Part shown: positions 51,871-60,712 of the stretch, one piece after another
Layout: every line of letters begins with the position of its first letter
Position numbering within the stretch: position 1 is the stretch's first letter
Assembly: GCA_963745955.1 (NCBI GenBank)
Contig: CAVUZI010000006.1
Location: forward strand, 317,511 to 381,510
DNA length: 64,000 nt
Direction of reading: 5' to 3'
Source: Bog-756 sp963745955
GTDB lineage: Bacteria > Actinomycetota > Acidimicrobiia > Acidimicrobiales > RAAP-2
Made by a program: the position numbers and the translations under genes
Notes under the pieces: generated by a model
Told to the model about the DNA's origin: nothing
The model's database searches: none
What the model saw: only the letters and a program-made list of their open reading frames with translations

Positions 51871-52275
51871 CTATGCATGATGCAGCATGCGGTTCGGTGC
51901 TGTCTGGGCGGCCACCGGCCGACCGGAAGGGACCCGAATTCGCACCGGCGACGGGTAGGCGGCCGCCGGACGGCACCGCTGCAGGGAGCCACCACACGCT
52001 CGGACCGCGAGCTGGAGGTCGGCCAACACCTCGACTCCACTCTCGTCAGGGACACGCAGATCGGAGGTGTCCAGCTCGAATTGGCGGCTGCCGTCGGCAA
52101 TGAGCTCTGAAACGACGGGAACGACATTGGAGCCGGTGCGACCGTCGAGCGTGCCTTGGAGGTGGATGGTGATGGGAACATGCCCGACGTCGATGGCCAT
52201 GGCCAGCGAAGCGTCATCGCTCAGGACGGAAGGGGTTCGCCATCTCTGCGCCTGGTCGACCGGGCAATGATCCAT
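51871..52275 (-). CDS. STAS-domain protein (anti-sigma-factor antagonist-like)
   Basis: 134 residues from ATG 52275 (start uncertain; 52200 would begin directly at the domain, and the frame extends to 52344). Core VPITIHLQGTLDGRTGSNVV, LIADGSRQFELDTSDLRVPD and ESGVEVLADLQLAVRACGGS resembles STAS domains; the usual phosphorylated Ser position appears as ES in PDESGVEVL. The tail of about 30 residues is basic. It may switch a sigma factor via an anti-sigma kinase, but no such kinase is in the window. Confidence 0.68.
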   Translation of the reverse strand: MDHCPVDQAQRWRTPSVLSDDASLAMAIDVGHVPITIHLQGTLDGRTGSNVVPVVSELIADGSRQFELDTSDLRVPDESGVEVLADLQLAVRACGGSLQRCRPAAAYPSPVRIRVPSGRPVAAQTAPNRMLHHA

Positions 52276-52459
52276 GGTCCCAGCGTGAAGGCGGAGCACC
52301 GCCACCAACAGGGGAGAAAGTCCCAAGTGGTGGTGGCGCCTCATCGGGATCCATGATCAGAGGATCGTTCCCCTGCGTCACGGGCCCAGAGAGGACTTTC
52401 GGCCCTGTTCGCGCTCGATGAGGCGTCGTACGGTGCTTTCGACGGCACGGGAGGCGACA

Positions 52460-52744
52460 ATGTCGACGAGTGACTGGACCGGAGCGGACGAGCCTTCGGG
52501 TGCCAACCGGGCATGCTGGTCGGGCGATGTGGCCATCGACACCTTGATCCACCAGCTTTCCGAGGTGATTTCCGCGGTTGGGAGCTATCGCCCCGACGTC
52601 ACGGACGGCATCGGCTGGGTCTCCCTGGACAGGGCCCTCTGCAGCCTGCACAGCGCCGTGGTCGCCCTGGAGGAATTCGGGGCCGATCGCGCCCAGGCAC
52701 CCGCACGCATCTCCGTCGCCAGCTCCGAACGCTCCGGGCTCTGA
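52460..52744 (+). CDS. Small hypothetical protein
   Basis: 94 residues from ATG 52460, with GGGAGGCG upstream. Middle part AIDTLIHQLSEVISAVGSYR and SLDRALCSLHSAVVALEEFG is helical. No family recognised. It diverges from the STAS gene. Confidence 0.55.
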   Translation: MSTSDWTGADEPSGANRACWSGDVAIDTLIHQLSEVISAVGSYRPDVTDGIGWVSLDRALCSLHSAVVALEEFGADRAQAPARISVASSERSGL

Positions 52745-52811
52745 CCACTGCCTCCGGTCCCCGCCACCGGCGAGTGACCGACCCCGCAGGAGGACCGGCC
52801 CGGTCGTCGGA

Positions 52812-53297
52812 TCATCCCGTCCCGGCACCGACGAGGTCGGAGTCGCGGGCCAATATCGCCGGCGTGGAGGTGACGATGATCACGAACAGCAGGAACCCCA
52901 CCAGATGGATCACCGTGCACCAGATGCACAGCGCTTTGAGGATGAACAGCTCTTCGATGAACAGGTAGATGATCATTCCGACACCGAGGATGGAGAGGAC
53001 GAGTCGGGCCCAGTGGATGCGCTTGTCGGCCGAGTTCCAAGCCGGCGGGAGGCAGAGGACGGTCATGGGCACGAAGTACAAGAGGCCGAGTATGGGCACG
53101 GGAATGCCCAGGAAGTGTGACGTGTTGCTCGTCAGGATCTTGTTGCAGGGTCCGAGGTCGGGACAGACGAGAGCGATGTGGGTGTCGAAGTGGCTGATGG
53201 TGAGGTAGACGGACCCGGCGAGGCCGACGATGCTCAGGAGGAGGCATGTGATCGGCTGCCACCGTAGATTTTCCGTTCCTCCAGCCATCGATGCCAC
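52812..53297 (-). CDS. Vitamin K epoxide reductase (VKOR) family protein
   Basis: 161 residues with four or five helices. Redox Cys45 and Cys51 in the periplasmic loop (VCPDLGPCNKI), SNTSHFLGIPVPILGLLYFV, and the active CxxC Cys124-Cys127 (ALCIWCTVIHLVGFLLF). Bacterial VKOR reoxidises DsbA with menaquinone and so drives disulfide formation in exported proteins. No DsbA-like gene is next to it. ATG 53297. Confidence 0.93.
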   Translation of the reverse strand: MASMAGGTENLRWQPITCLLLSIVGLAGSVYLTISHFDTHIALVCPDLGPCNKILTSNTSHFLGIPVPILGLLYFVPMTVLCLPPAWNSADKRIHWARLVLSILGVGMIIYLFIEELFILKALCIWCTVIHLVGFLLFVIIVTSTPAILARDSDLVGAGTG

Positions 53298-53414
53298 CGA
53301 TCTCCGGTTCTGGGGGCTGGCCTACGGGCTCCGCCCCTGAGTTCAAGAACGACCTCGATTGATTCTGGAGCCGTCTCCCGAGCCTCCCGAGCCTCCCGAA
53401 GCCGACTGAGAGTA

Positions 53415-55316
53415 TCACGGCCAACTGACCGGACGCGAGCTCGTCCCCTCCGAGGCCCGGCGCCAGATCCGGTACATGCGCAGGCGCCCGTAGTCCTTGG
53501 CCGCCGGCAGGTGCCCGACGTAGTCGCATCCGATATCGGCATCGCCCGATACCGCCAGCGCGGCGGCGAATGCCTCCGTCACGTAGACGGCTCCCGTCGG
53601 GGTGACCGGTTCGATCCTGGCCGTGCGGTTCACGTGTGAGCCCATGAACGAGAGCCTCCCGAGCACGGGGTCCTCGATCGGGAACACCGGCCCGACGTGT
53701 CCGGACAGGCGAAAGGCGAGGTGGGACGGGAGCCCCGCGCCATCGAGGTCGAGGGAGGCCATCGCAGCCTGCAGGTCCAGTGCACACCGCGCCGCGACCG
53801 GCGCGCCGGAGAGCACGGCAAAGAGCGCATCGCCCCAGGTATTGGTGTAGTCGACGGCGTCGGCGTATCCGGAGAGCACGTCGGCGAATGCACCCAGGAC
53901 CAGGTCCGAGAAGGCCGGCAACTGATCATCTTTCAATTTCGAGAAACCGCGGACATCGCCGATGAGCATGGCCCGGATCACCCGGTGAGGTCGACCCGCC
54001 GCGGCCGCGGGTTCGACCTTCTCCCCGTCCATCGCCGCCGGGGCCGACGGACCGCGGGCGGCAGACGGACCGCGGGCGCTCGACGGACCATCGGCACAGT
54101 CCGGAGAGACGACCACGACATCGTGCCCGGTCGAACGCCACGATGCGACGTCTGCGGCCGTGCCGGCTATTCCCGTCGCCCGAGCTCCGTCCCACAGCGC
54201 GAGCTGGTGCACCTCGGCGTCGAGATACCGGGCACGGAGGAGGGCCAGCCCCATGGCCAGCTCGGCGCAGTACCGGTAGAGCACGTCGTCGTCGAGATAG
54301 GCGTCCTCGCTGGCATAGCTCACCGAGGCGGCGGCGCCGAGGCACCGGTGGAAGCGCCTCACCCACCCCGTCCCACCGGCGGCGACAGAGGTGGCGACGA
54401 ACTCATCGAGGGCGAAGGGAAGGATGACATGGAGCTCGCAGCCCCGGGCCAGCAGGGCTTCGGCCCAGAGGGTGTCGCCTCCGTTGGCCAACGAGCCGTA
54501 GGCAAAGGCCACCGGACGGTCGTCGACCGCTCGGGCGATCCGCTCGGCGACCTCTGCCTCACAGTCTCCGCCGAACCGACCGCCCGCGCCGGCAGCCGAG
54601 ATGAGATGGCCGCAGTAGTGCGCCACTGCGGGCCCGGCCAGGGGCGAGAGGACCTGCGGATCGATCCCCGTCTCGGCGCAGATGAGCCGCAACTGCCGTC
54701 GAGTCGTCGACAGCGCCCCGTAGTCGCCGTCCTGGAGACCTCTGGCCCGTTCCAGTGCGGTCCGGGCGCCATCCGCATCGCCGAGGAGCAGACGCGCCTC
54801 CGCCTCGGTGGCGGCCGCGAAGTAACCGGTGTCACCCGATGTGGCGACGAGGCCGACCGACTCTCGGGCCAGTCGGCGCGCCCCGGCGGGGTCCCCGGCC
54901 ACCAGCGTCAAGGTGGCGGCGTTGATGGCCGGAAAGTAGCCCTGCGATCGCGCTCGGATTTCCAGATAGGCCGCGGCGGCCCGTGCGGCCAGCCACCGCC
55001 GTTCCTGGCCCGACGCGGCCAGGGCGAAGTCCTTTTGGATCCGGGCGTCGAGTGCACCCACGTCCTCGGATTCGCTCGCGGACAAGCCGAGCTCTTCGAA
55101 CTCCCGTGCCGCTTGTGCCGTCGACCCGCTTCGGGCCAAGGCCAACACGGCCCGGTAGCCCAGCTCGACGTGATCGGGATACTGCTCCAGCCCCTGCCCG
55201 GCCAGGTCGAAGGCGGCGAGCGGTTCACCTCGCCGCTCCGCATCTCTGACCGCCGCCAGCCATTCGTCGGCCGTCCGAGACCGATCAGGCCTCGGCACAA
55301 CTTCCGATCGGGCCAT
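53415..55316 (-). CDS. TPR / TRAFs-binding-like / class III nucleotide cyclase protein
   Basis: 633 residues. Residues 1-250 are helical repeats (DEWLAAVRDAERRGEPLAAF, VELGYRAVLALARSGSTAQA) of the TPR plus DUF4071/TRAFs-binding type. Residues about 262-370 have a Rossmann-like pattern similar to SLOG domains (VAFAYGSLANGGDTLWAEAL, RGCELHVILPFALDEFVATS). Residues about 445-615 are a class III cyclase: metal Asp in AMLIGDVRGFSKLKDDQL and YTNTWGDALFAVLSG, and Asn/Arg in GSHVNRTARIEPV. It keeps the residues needed to make cAMP or cGMP. TACGAT stands 6 bases before the ATG (leaderless). It diverges from the TIR-WD40 gene 76 bases away. Confidence 0.85.
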   Translation of the reverse strand: MARSEVVPRPDRSRTADEWLAAVRDAERRGEPLAAFDLAGQGLEQYPDHVELGYRAVLALARSGSTAQAAREFEELGLSASESEDVGALDARIQKDFALAASGQERRWLAARAAAAYLEIRARSQGYFPAINAATLTLVAGDPAGARRLARESVGLVATSGDTGYFAAATEAEARLLLGDADGARTALERARGLQDGDYGALSTTRRQLRLICAETGIDPQVLSPLAGPAVAHYCGHLISAAGAGGRFGGDCEAEVAERIARAVDDRPVAFAYGSLANGGDTLWAEALLARGCELHVILPFALDEFVATSVAAGGTGWVRRFHRCLGAAASVSYASEDAYLDDDVLYRYCAELAMGLALLRARYLDAEVHQLALWDGARATGIAGTAADVASWRSTGHDVVVVSPDCADGPSSARGPSAARGPSAPAAMDGEKVEPAAAAGRPHRVIRAMLIGDVRGFSKLKDDQLPAFSDLVLGAFADVLSGYADAVDYTNTWGDALFAVLSGAPVAARCALDLQAAMASLDLDGAGLPSHLAFRLSGHVGPVFPIEDPVLGRLSFMGSHVNRTARIEPVTPTGAVYVTEAFAAALAVSGDADIGCDYVGHLPAAKDYGRLRMYRIWRRASEGTSSRPVSWP

Positions 55317-55322
55317 TGAGAG

Positions 55323-55328
55323 ATCGTA
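55323..55328 (-). promoter_or_regulatory. -10 box TACGAT for the cyclase gene, leaderless
   Basis: TACGAT on the reverse strand, 6 bases before the ATG at 55316, inside the 76-base gap shared with the TIR gene. No clear -35 at 17 bases, so an activator may be needed. Confidence 0.5.
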
Positions 55329-55392
55329 GATGCAGCTGACCACCGCCGGTCCGCGTCTGCATGCAAGAATGACCGCCGGACAGGATCGGTGG

Positions 55393-58128
55393 ATGGAATA
55401 CGACGGGTTCATCTCTTACAGCCACGCAGCCGACGGCCTGCTGGCACCAGCACTGCAACGCGGCCTCCAACGTCTGGCCAAGCCGTGGAACAGTCGCCGC
55501 GCCCTGCGGCTCTTCCGGGACGAGACCGGGCTGTCGACGAACCCACACCTGTGGTCCTCCATCGAGGATGCGCTCGACGAGAGCGGGTGGTTCGTGCTCC
55601 TGGCCTCGCCCGAGGCTGCCGGATCGGAGTGGGTGAACAAGGAGATCTCGCACTGGTTGGCCACCAAGTCGGTCGACCACATCCTGCCGGTGGTCACCGA
55701 CGGTTCCTGGGAGTGGGATCCGGTCCTGGCCGACTTCACCGCCGGGTCCTCGGCCGTGCCCGAAGCCCTCCGGGGCGCGCTACTCGACGAACCCCGCCAC
55801 CTCGACCTGCGCTGGGCCCGGGACGAAGCAGATCTCGATCTGCGCAACAGTCGCTTCCGCTCCGCGGTGGCCGATCTCGCCGCGCCCATGCACGGGGTGG
55901 CCAAGGACGAGCTCGAAGGCGAGGACGTGCGCCAGCACCGGCGCACCCGGAGGCTCGCCCGCGCCGGTGTCAGCGCGCTGGTCCTCCTCGTCGTGCTGGC
56001 CGTCGGGCTCGGGGTTCTGGCCCTGGCGTCACGGAACCAGGCCGTCGCCACCGGGACCACCGCCCGGGCCCAGGCCCTGGCCTCAGAGAGCCAGAACGAG
56101 CTGTCGACCGACCCCGAGGTGTCGGTCCTGCTGGCCCGCGAAGCCGTTGCCGTATCGCCCATCCCCCAGGCGGTGACGGCCCTGCGCGAGGCCATCGACG
56201 CATCCCCGGTACGACTGGCCCTGCCCACCGGATCTGGAAAGCAGTGCGGCCTGGCTGGTCCGGCGCTGGCCTACAACCCGACGGGGAAGCGGATCGCCGA
56301 GAGCCAGTGCAGCGGTGACGTGGTCGTGCTCGACGCCGCCACCGGACACGTCATCTACCGGCGCCACCTGGCCGGCCAGGCCAGCTCGGTGGCCTATGAC
56401 CCCACCGGTCGGTACCTGGCCGTCGGAACCAACCGGGGCATCGACCTCCTCGATCCGTCCGACGGCGCGGTGGAGTCCCGCCTGGTGGGCCACGGCGAGG
56501 CGAACGCCCTGGCCTTCAGTCCCGACGGATTGCAGCTCGGAGCCACCACCGACGATGGGGTGACGCTGTGGAACCTGACCTTCGGGACAGCTCGCGACCT
56601 GACCAAGTTCCACAACGGCCAGCAGACGTTGGCCTTCACCGGCGATGGGCAGTTTCTCGTCGTCGGCACCGTGGCCACCCTCACCGGCGTCTACGACACG
56701 GCCACCGGCCAGTCCGTTCGGGCCCTTCAGCCCCGGGGGCAGAGCGTGTCCCCGGGCCAGGTCAGTCCGGTGGCCATCGAAGGAACCACGCTCGTCGTGG
56801 CCGAGAACGTCAACGGTCCGGGCACCGTCAGCGCCGACATCGACCTGTGGAATACCCAGGACTGGAGGATGGAGCGCGTGCTCGGCCAGGTGACCGGCAC
56901 AGAGGTCACCAGTGTGGCCATCAGCCCGAACGGACAGAGGATCGCGCTGGGGGACGCCGACGGCACCGGAAGCGTCTGGTCAGTGTCACCCGGCGAGGAG
57001 CTGGTAGGGCTGAGCGGCCAGACGGCAGAGCTCGGTACCATCGTCTTCAGCCCCACGGGTACCGATGTGGCCGCCAGCTCCAACGACGGGACGGCCCGGA
57101 TCTACCGGTCGGATGGACCGTGGTTGGACACCGTGTACGCCCAGGTCTGTGGCTGTGGAACCGAGATCGGCTGGCGACAGGACCGACTGAGCGCGTTCGC
57201 CCGGCTGGGGAACGACGCCTTTCTCCGGACTTGGACGGAACCGTCAGGCCGCCAATCGCCGGGCCCACCGCTGGTGAGCACCAACCAGAAGTCGTTCGGT
57301 GCCGCCATCAGCCCGAACGTCAGCCGTGTGGCCCTCTGGAACGACGGAGCCGCGACCTCCACCGTGCGGGTGGTGGACCCCACCACCCTGCGGGTGACCT
57401 TCACCCTGCCGGCGACGACGGTCACCGGCGTGGACTTCTCCGACGACGGCCGCCTGCTGGTGGTGACCGACGCCAAGGGTGACATCTCCATCACCACGCT
57501 GTCCGACGGTCACACGGTTGTCGGGCACGACTGGTCGGTGCCCTGCGGGGTGGGCGGAGCGCCCATTGGCGGCAGTCCCGTGATCAGCCCCGACGACCGC
57601 CTGGTGGCCGTGTACTCGTTCTGCGGTCAGGTCATCGTGGGCAAGACGTCTTCGGCCCAGCCCGACGAGCGGTACACGGAATCCGGTCAGGTGTCCGATG
57701 TCGCGTTCAACCCTGCGGGCACCCGGTTGGCCATCGGATCGTGGGACAGCACGGTCACGGTGTTGAGCCTGGCGTCCGACAGAGCGATGTTCGAACTGGT
57801 CGGGCACAGTCGCGGCGTCAATGGTGTGGCCTACAGTCCGAACGGTCGCTATGTCGCGACCACCAGCGTCGACGACACGTTGCGGGTGTGGGACGCGTCC
57901 ACCGGTCAGGCATTGCAGATCGACCACGACCAGAGCGGGGTCAGCAATCCGGCGTTCAGCCCTGACAGCCGGATGGTGGCCGAGTCCAACGACGACAATC
58001 AGATCCGGGTGTGGACCGTCTGTGCCGATTGCCAGGATCCCTCGGCCCTGCTGCGGGCATCTGCTTCATCGGTCGTTACGCCCCTGACCCCACTCGAACG
58101 GGCCGAGGCCGCAACCCAGGACGGTTGA
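55393..58128 (+). CDS. TIR domain / transmembrane / WD40 repeat protein
   Basis: 911 residues from ATG 55393, which fits the family start (EYDGFISYSHAADG) and has AGGA 7 bases before; ATGs at 55330 and 55369 are in frame. TIR domain residues 3-130: RALRLFRDETGLSTNPHLWS, SGWFVLLASPEAAGSEWVNK, EISHWLATKSVDHILPVVTD. A transmembrane helix at about 190-213 (SALVLLVVLAVGLGVLALAS). A helical link (RAQALASESQNEL) leads to about 640 residues of WD40 blades (VAYDPTGRYLAVGTN, VAYSPNGRYVATTSVDDTLR). The propeller is expected outside the membrane and TIR inside; TIR domains cut NAD or form signalling filaments. Confidence 0.9.
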   Translation: MEYDGFISYSHAADGLLAPALQRGLQRLAKPWNSRRALRLFRDETGLSTNPHLWSSIEDALDESGWFVLLASPEAAGSEWVNKEISHWLATKSVDHILPVVTDGSWEWDPVLADFTAGSSAVPEALRGALLDEPRHLDLRWARDEADLDLRNSRFRSAVADLAAPMHGVAKDELEGEDVRQHRRTRRLARAGVSALVLLVVLAVGLGVLALASRNQAVATGTTARAQALASESQNELSTDPEVSVLLAREAVAVSPIPQAVTALREAIDASPVRLALPTGSGKQCGLAGPALAYNPTGKRIAESQCSGDVVVLDAATGHVIYRRHLAGQASSVAYDPTGRYLAVGTNRGIDLLDPSDGAVESRLVGHGEANALAFSPDGLQLGATTDDGVTLWNLTFGTARDLTKFHNGQQTLAFTGDGQFLVVGTVATLTGVYDTATGQSVRALQPRGQSVSPGQVSPVAIEGTTLVVAENVNGPGTVSADIDLWNTQDWRMERVLGQVTGTEVTSVAISPNGQRIALGDADGTGSVWSVSPGEELVGLSGQTAELGTIVFSPTGTDVAASSNDGTARIYRSDGPWLDTVYAQVCGCGTEIGWRQDRLSAFARLGNDAFLRTWTEPSGRQSPGPPLVSTNQKSFGAAISPNVSRVALWNDGAATSTVRVVDPTTLRVTFTLPATTVTGVDFSDDGRLLVVTDAKGDISITTLSDGHTVVGHDWSVPCGVGGAPIGGSPVISPDDRLVAVYSFCGQVIVGKTSSAQPDERYTESGQVSDVAFNPAGTRLAIGSWDSTVTVLSLASDRAMFELVGHSRGVNGVAYSPNGRYVATTSVDDTLRVWDASTGQALQIDHDQSGVSNPAFSPDSRMVAESNDDNQIRVWTVCADCQDPSALLRASASSVVTPLTPLERAEAATQDG

Positions 58129-58263
58129 CCGGGCCGGCGTGGGTCGCCCGGCGTCGCAGCAGGCACGAGGATGCCGGGCGCGAACCTCGGCCCCAGGTAT
58201 GGTGTCGATCAGGTCGAGAGACCAGGGGCATGCCCCATGGGCGCCGGAAACGGAGATGGTGTG

Positions 58264-58815
58264 ATGGCAGACGAATGGGGTCCACTCGGGGGTCTGGCCG
58301 GCGAGTGGGAAGGCGAGGGCGGCCTCGACACCGCGTTCTCGCACAAGGAGGGCAAAGTGCTCGGCACCCCGTACCTCGAGAAGTGCACGATGAAGCCGTT
58401 CGGCCCGGTCGACAACGGAGACCAGCATCTGTACGGCCTCGACTACCGGTCGGCCATGTGGCGGGGTGACGAGGAAAACCCCTTCCACACCGAGGTCGGC
58501 TACTGGCTGTGGGACGCCTCCACCGGCGAGGTCCTGCGGGGATTCGTCGTACCCCGGGGCATCACCGTGCTGGCCGGCGGGACCTCCGGAGCCGACGCCA
58601 CCGCGTTCACCCTGCAGGCCACCCGAGGTGGGGCCCAGTACTGCATCGGCGAGAACAAGTACCTGGCCCAGAAGGCCAGCACGTTGAGCTACGAGGTGAC
58701 CGTCACCGTCGGCGAAGAAACCTGGTCCTACGACGAGACCACCGTGCTGCAGATGGTCGAATTCGACGAGCCGTTCGCCCACACGGACCACAACACCCTT
58801 CGCCGAGTGGCCTGA
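58264..58815 (+). CDS. FABP-like heme-binding beta-barrel protein (nitrobindin family)
   Basis: 183 residues from ATG 58264 (GGAG about 8 bases upstream). Typical start GPLGGLAGEWEGEGGLDTAF, then YRSAMWRGDEENPFHTEVGY, WLWDASTGEVLRGFVVPRG and late YDETTVLQMVEFDEPFAHTD with His near the end. The family (DUF1794, THAP4/nitrobindin-like) binds heme in a ten-strand barrel and reacts with nitric oxide or peroxynitrite in studied cases. It lies between the TIR and CNB-reductase genes. Confidence 0.85.
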   Translation: MADEWGPLGGLAGEWEGEGGLDTAFSHKEGKVLGTPYLEKCTMKPFGPVDNGDQHLYGLDYRSAMWRGDEENPFHTEVGYWLWDASTGEVLRGFVVPRGITVLAGGTSGADATAFTLQATRGGAQYCIGENKYLAQKASTLSYEVTVTVGEETWSYDETTVLQMVEFDEPFAHTDHNTLRRVA

Positions 58816-58862
58816 GCCGCTCAGCCGGCCGAGCCGACCGGGCCGCAGTGGATCCGATCCCG

Positions 58863-60515
58863 TCAGGCCGGTAGCGAGAGATAGCTGTGGATGGAGCGCA
58901 CGGCACTGGACCCCTCCCCCACCGCGGAGGCAACCCGCTTCATCGAGTCGGACCGGACGTCCCCCACTGCGAACACCCCGGGGGCGGACGTCTCGAAGGG
59001 AAGAGGTCGCCGACGCTCGAACACCGGATCGATCAGTGCCCCCTGGTCGAGTGACCGATCGGTGAGGACGAACCCCTTCGGATCGAGGACGATCGACTCG
59101 TCCAGCCACGATGTGGCCGGCACCGCCCCGATGAAGCAGAACACGGCGGCACAGTCCATGACCCGCCGTTCTCCGGACGGAGCGTGTTCCACGGTCACCT
59201 CCTCCAGATGCCCGCTGCCATCGAGGGCCCGAACCTCTGTATCCGGTACCACCCGGATGCGCGGATCTGCGGTGATACGGTCGATGAGGTAGCTGGACAT
59301 GGTGTCGGACAAGTCTGAGCGCCGGATGACGATCGACACGTCGCAGCCCGACTGGCTGAGGAAGATGGCGGCCTGCCCGGCAGAGTTGCCTCCACCCACG
59401 ACCACCACGTCACAGCCGGAACACGACCTCGTCTCGAGATCGGTGGCGGCATAGAACACCCCGTTGCCCTCGAACGTCTCGAGGTTGGTGATGTCGAGCC
59501 GCCGGTAGCGGGCCCCGGTGGCCACGATGACCGACCGGCAGGGGATCTCGCTCTCGTCGGTCAGGGTGATCACGTGGAACCCGTCCTCGACACGGAGTCC
59601 GGTGACCTCGCACGGGCTGACCAGCCATGCCCCCAGCCGTTGCGCCTGTATGGCGGTGCGCGCGGCCAGCTCCTCGCCGGAGATCCCGTTCGGGAAGCCT
59701 GCGTAGTTCTCGATGCGCGAGCTCGAACCGGCCTGTCCCCCCGGACCCACGGCATCGAGGGACACGGTGTCCAGACCTTCCGAGGCGCCGTAGACCGATG
59801 CAGCCAGACCGGCCGGGCCCACACCCACCACCACGAGGTCGAAGGTGCGGCCCGGGATGGGGCGATAGGTCAGTCCGAGCAGGGTGGCGAACTCACCGGG
59901 CGTCGGGTGGCGGAGGACGGCGGTCGGGGTGACGACGACCGGGGTGTCGACGGGCCGGAGGCCCTTGCTGGCCAGGAGGACTTCGACGTCGTCGGCCTCC
60001 TCCAGATCGATCCACGAGTGGGCCAGGTGATTTCGGGATGCGAAGGTCCGTAGGGCCAGGGCCTCGGACGAGTACCGCGAGCCGATGATCTTCACCGCAT
60101 CGGCAGCCGGGCTGCTGCGCAGCGCCTCCCGCCGGGCGATGAGCGCGGCGAAGATGACATCGGAGATCGACGGCTTGGTGGCCATCATCCGGCGGAATGC
60201 GTCGTGCGGGACGACCAGGGCCCGGCCGGCCCGCACGACCCGTGCCGTCAGGTAGGCGCGTTGGCCGGTCAGCAGCCCCAACTCGCCGATGAACTGCCCG
60301 GCAGTGTAGGTCACGATGACATCCCGGGCGTCGTCATCGGTGGTGATCTGGATCTCCCCGCTGAGGACCACGAACCAGTCCCACACCTCGGCACCGGCCC
60401 GGAAGAGCACCTCCCCCGAGGCGACCTCCCGTTCCTCCCCGAACTCGGCCAACTGGTCGAGGACTTCTTGGTCGAGGACGGGGAACCGGACGTTGTCGGA
60501 GTCGGCCTCGATCAT
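58863..60515 (-). CDS. CNB-thioredoxin-reductase fusion protein
   Basis: 550 residues from ATG 60515. Residues 1-130: CNB domain with cassette GQFIGELGLLTGQRAYLTAR. Residues about 138-215: a small glutaredoxin/thioredoxin-like fold (VKIIGSRYSSEALALRTFAS, DTPVVVTPTAVLRHPTPGEF) without CxxC. Residues 220-550: FAD/NADPH reductase with DLVVVGVGPAGLAASVYGAS, GPGGQAGSSSRIENYAGFPN, VVVVGGGNSAGQAAIFLS and APGVFAVGDVRSDSMKRVAS. The usual active-site CxxC position holds SCSGCDV just before the NADPH loop. A cyclic nucleotide may control the reductase. Confidence 0.9.
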   Translation of the reverse strand: MIEADSDNVRFPVLDQEVLDQLAEFGEEREVASGEVLFRAGAEVWDWFVVLSGEIQITTDDDARDVIVTYTAGQFIGELGLLTGQRAYLTARVVRAGRALVVPHDAFRRMMATKPSISDVIFAALIARREALRSSPAADAVKIIGSRYSSEALALRTFASRNHLAHSWIDLEEADDVEVLLASKGLRPVDTPVVVTPTAVLRHPTPGEFATLLGLTYRPIPGRTFDLVVVGVGPAGLAASVYGASEGLDTVSLDAVGPGGQAGSSSRIENYAGFPNGISGEELAARTAIQAQRLGAWLVSPCEVTGLRVEDGFHVITLTDESEIPCRSVIVATGARYRRLDITNLETFEGNGVFYAATDLETRSCSGCDVVVVGGGNSAGQAAIFLSQSGCDVSIVIRRSDLSDTMSSYLIDRITADPRIRVVPDTEVRALDGSGHLEEVTVEHAPSGERRVMDCAAVFCFIGAVPATSWLDESIVLDPKGFVLTDRSLDQGALIDPVFERRRPLPFETSAPGVFAVGDVRSDSMKRVASAVGEGSSAVRSIHSYLSLPA

Positions 60516-60602
60516 GGGCTGCCGCCCCTGCTGCTCTTCGACGGGCACGACCTCATCTTCTCAGATCGGGGCCGGCGACGGAACCCGTCCGGGAGCCGTC
60601 GG

Positions 60603-60652
60603 ACCGGTGGTCTGGCCGCACCGCCGTCTGGCCGCACCGGTGGTCTGGCCGC
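60603..60652. repeat. Three short tandem repeats upstream of the DUF5996 gene
   Basis: ACCGGTGGTCTGGCCGC at 60603-60619 and 60636-60652, with the variant ACCGCCGTCTGGCCGC at 60620-60635 between. It lies in the 197-base gap between divergent genes. Confidence 0.8.
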
Positions 60653-60700
60653 AACGCCGGAGGCTCCCATCCGGGCCGACCCGACCCGGGTCCTCCTTGG

Positions 60701-60706
60701 TAGGGT
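60701..60706 (+). promoter_or_regulatory. -10 box TAGGGT for a leaderless transcript
   Basis: TAGGGT, 6 bases before the ATG at 60713, no ribosome site. Confidence 0.5.
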
Positions 60707-60712
60707 GCGACG

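Noticed and set aside
52585..53787. 400-codon reverse frame across VKOR and the cyclase end
   Set aside because: Crosses two real genes in another frame and shows no protein family.
53697..55319. 540-codon plus-strand open frame opposite the cyclase gene
   Set aside because: It is antisense to a gene with clear domains, Arg/Gly-rich and without recognisable motifs; a usual high-GC shadow frame.
53415..60515. CBASS or Thoeris defence system
   Set aside because: No CD-NTase, SAVED, ThsA-type SLOG effector or known Thoeris partner is present; only the TIR domain and cyclic nucleotide theme are shared.
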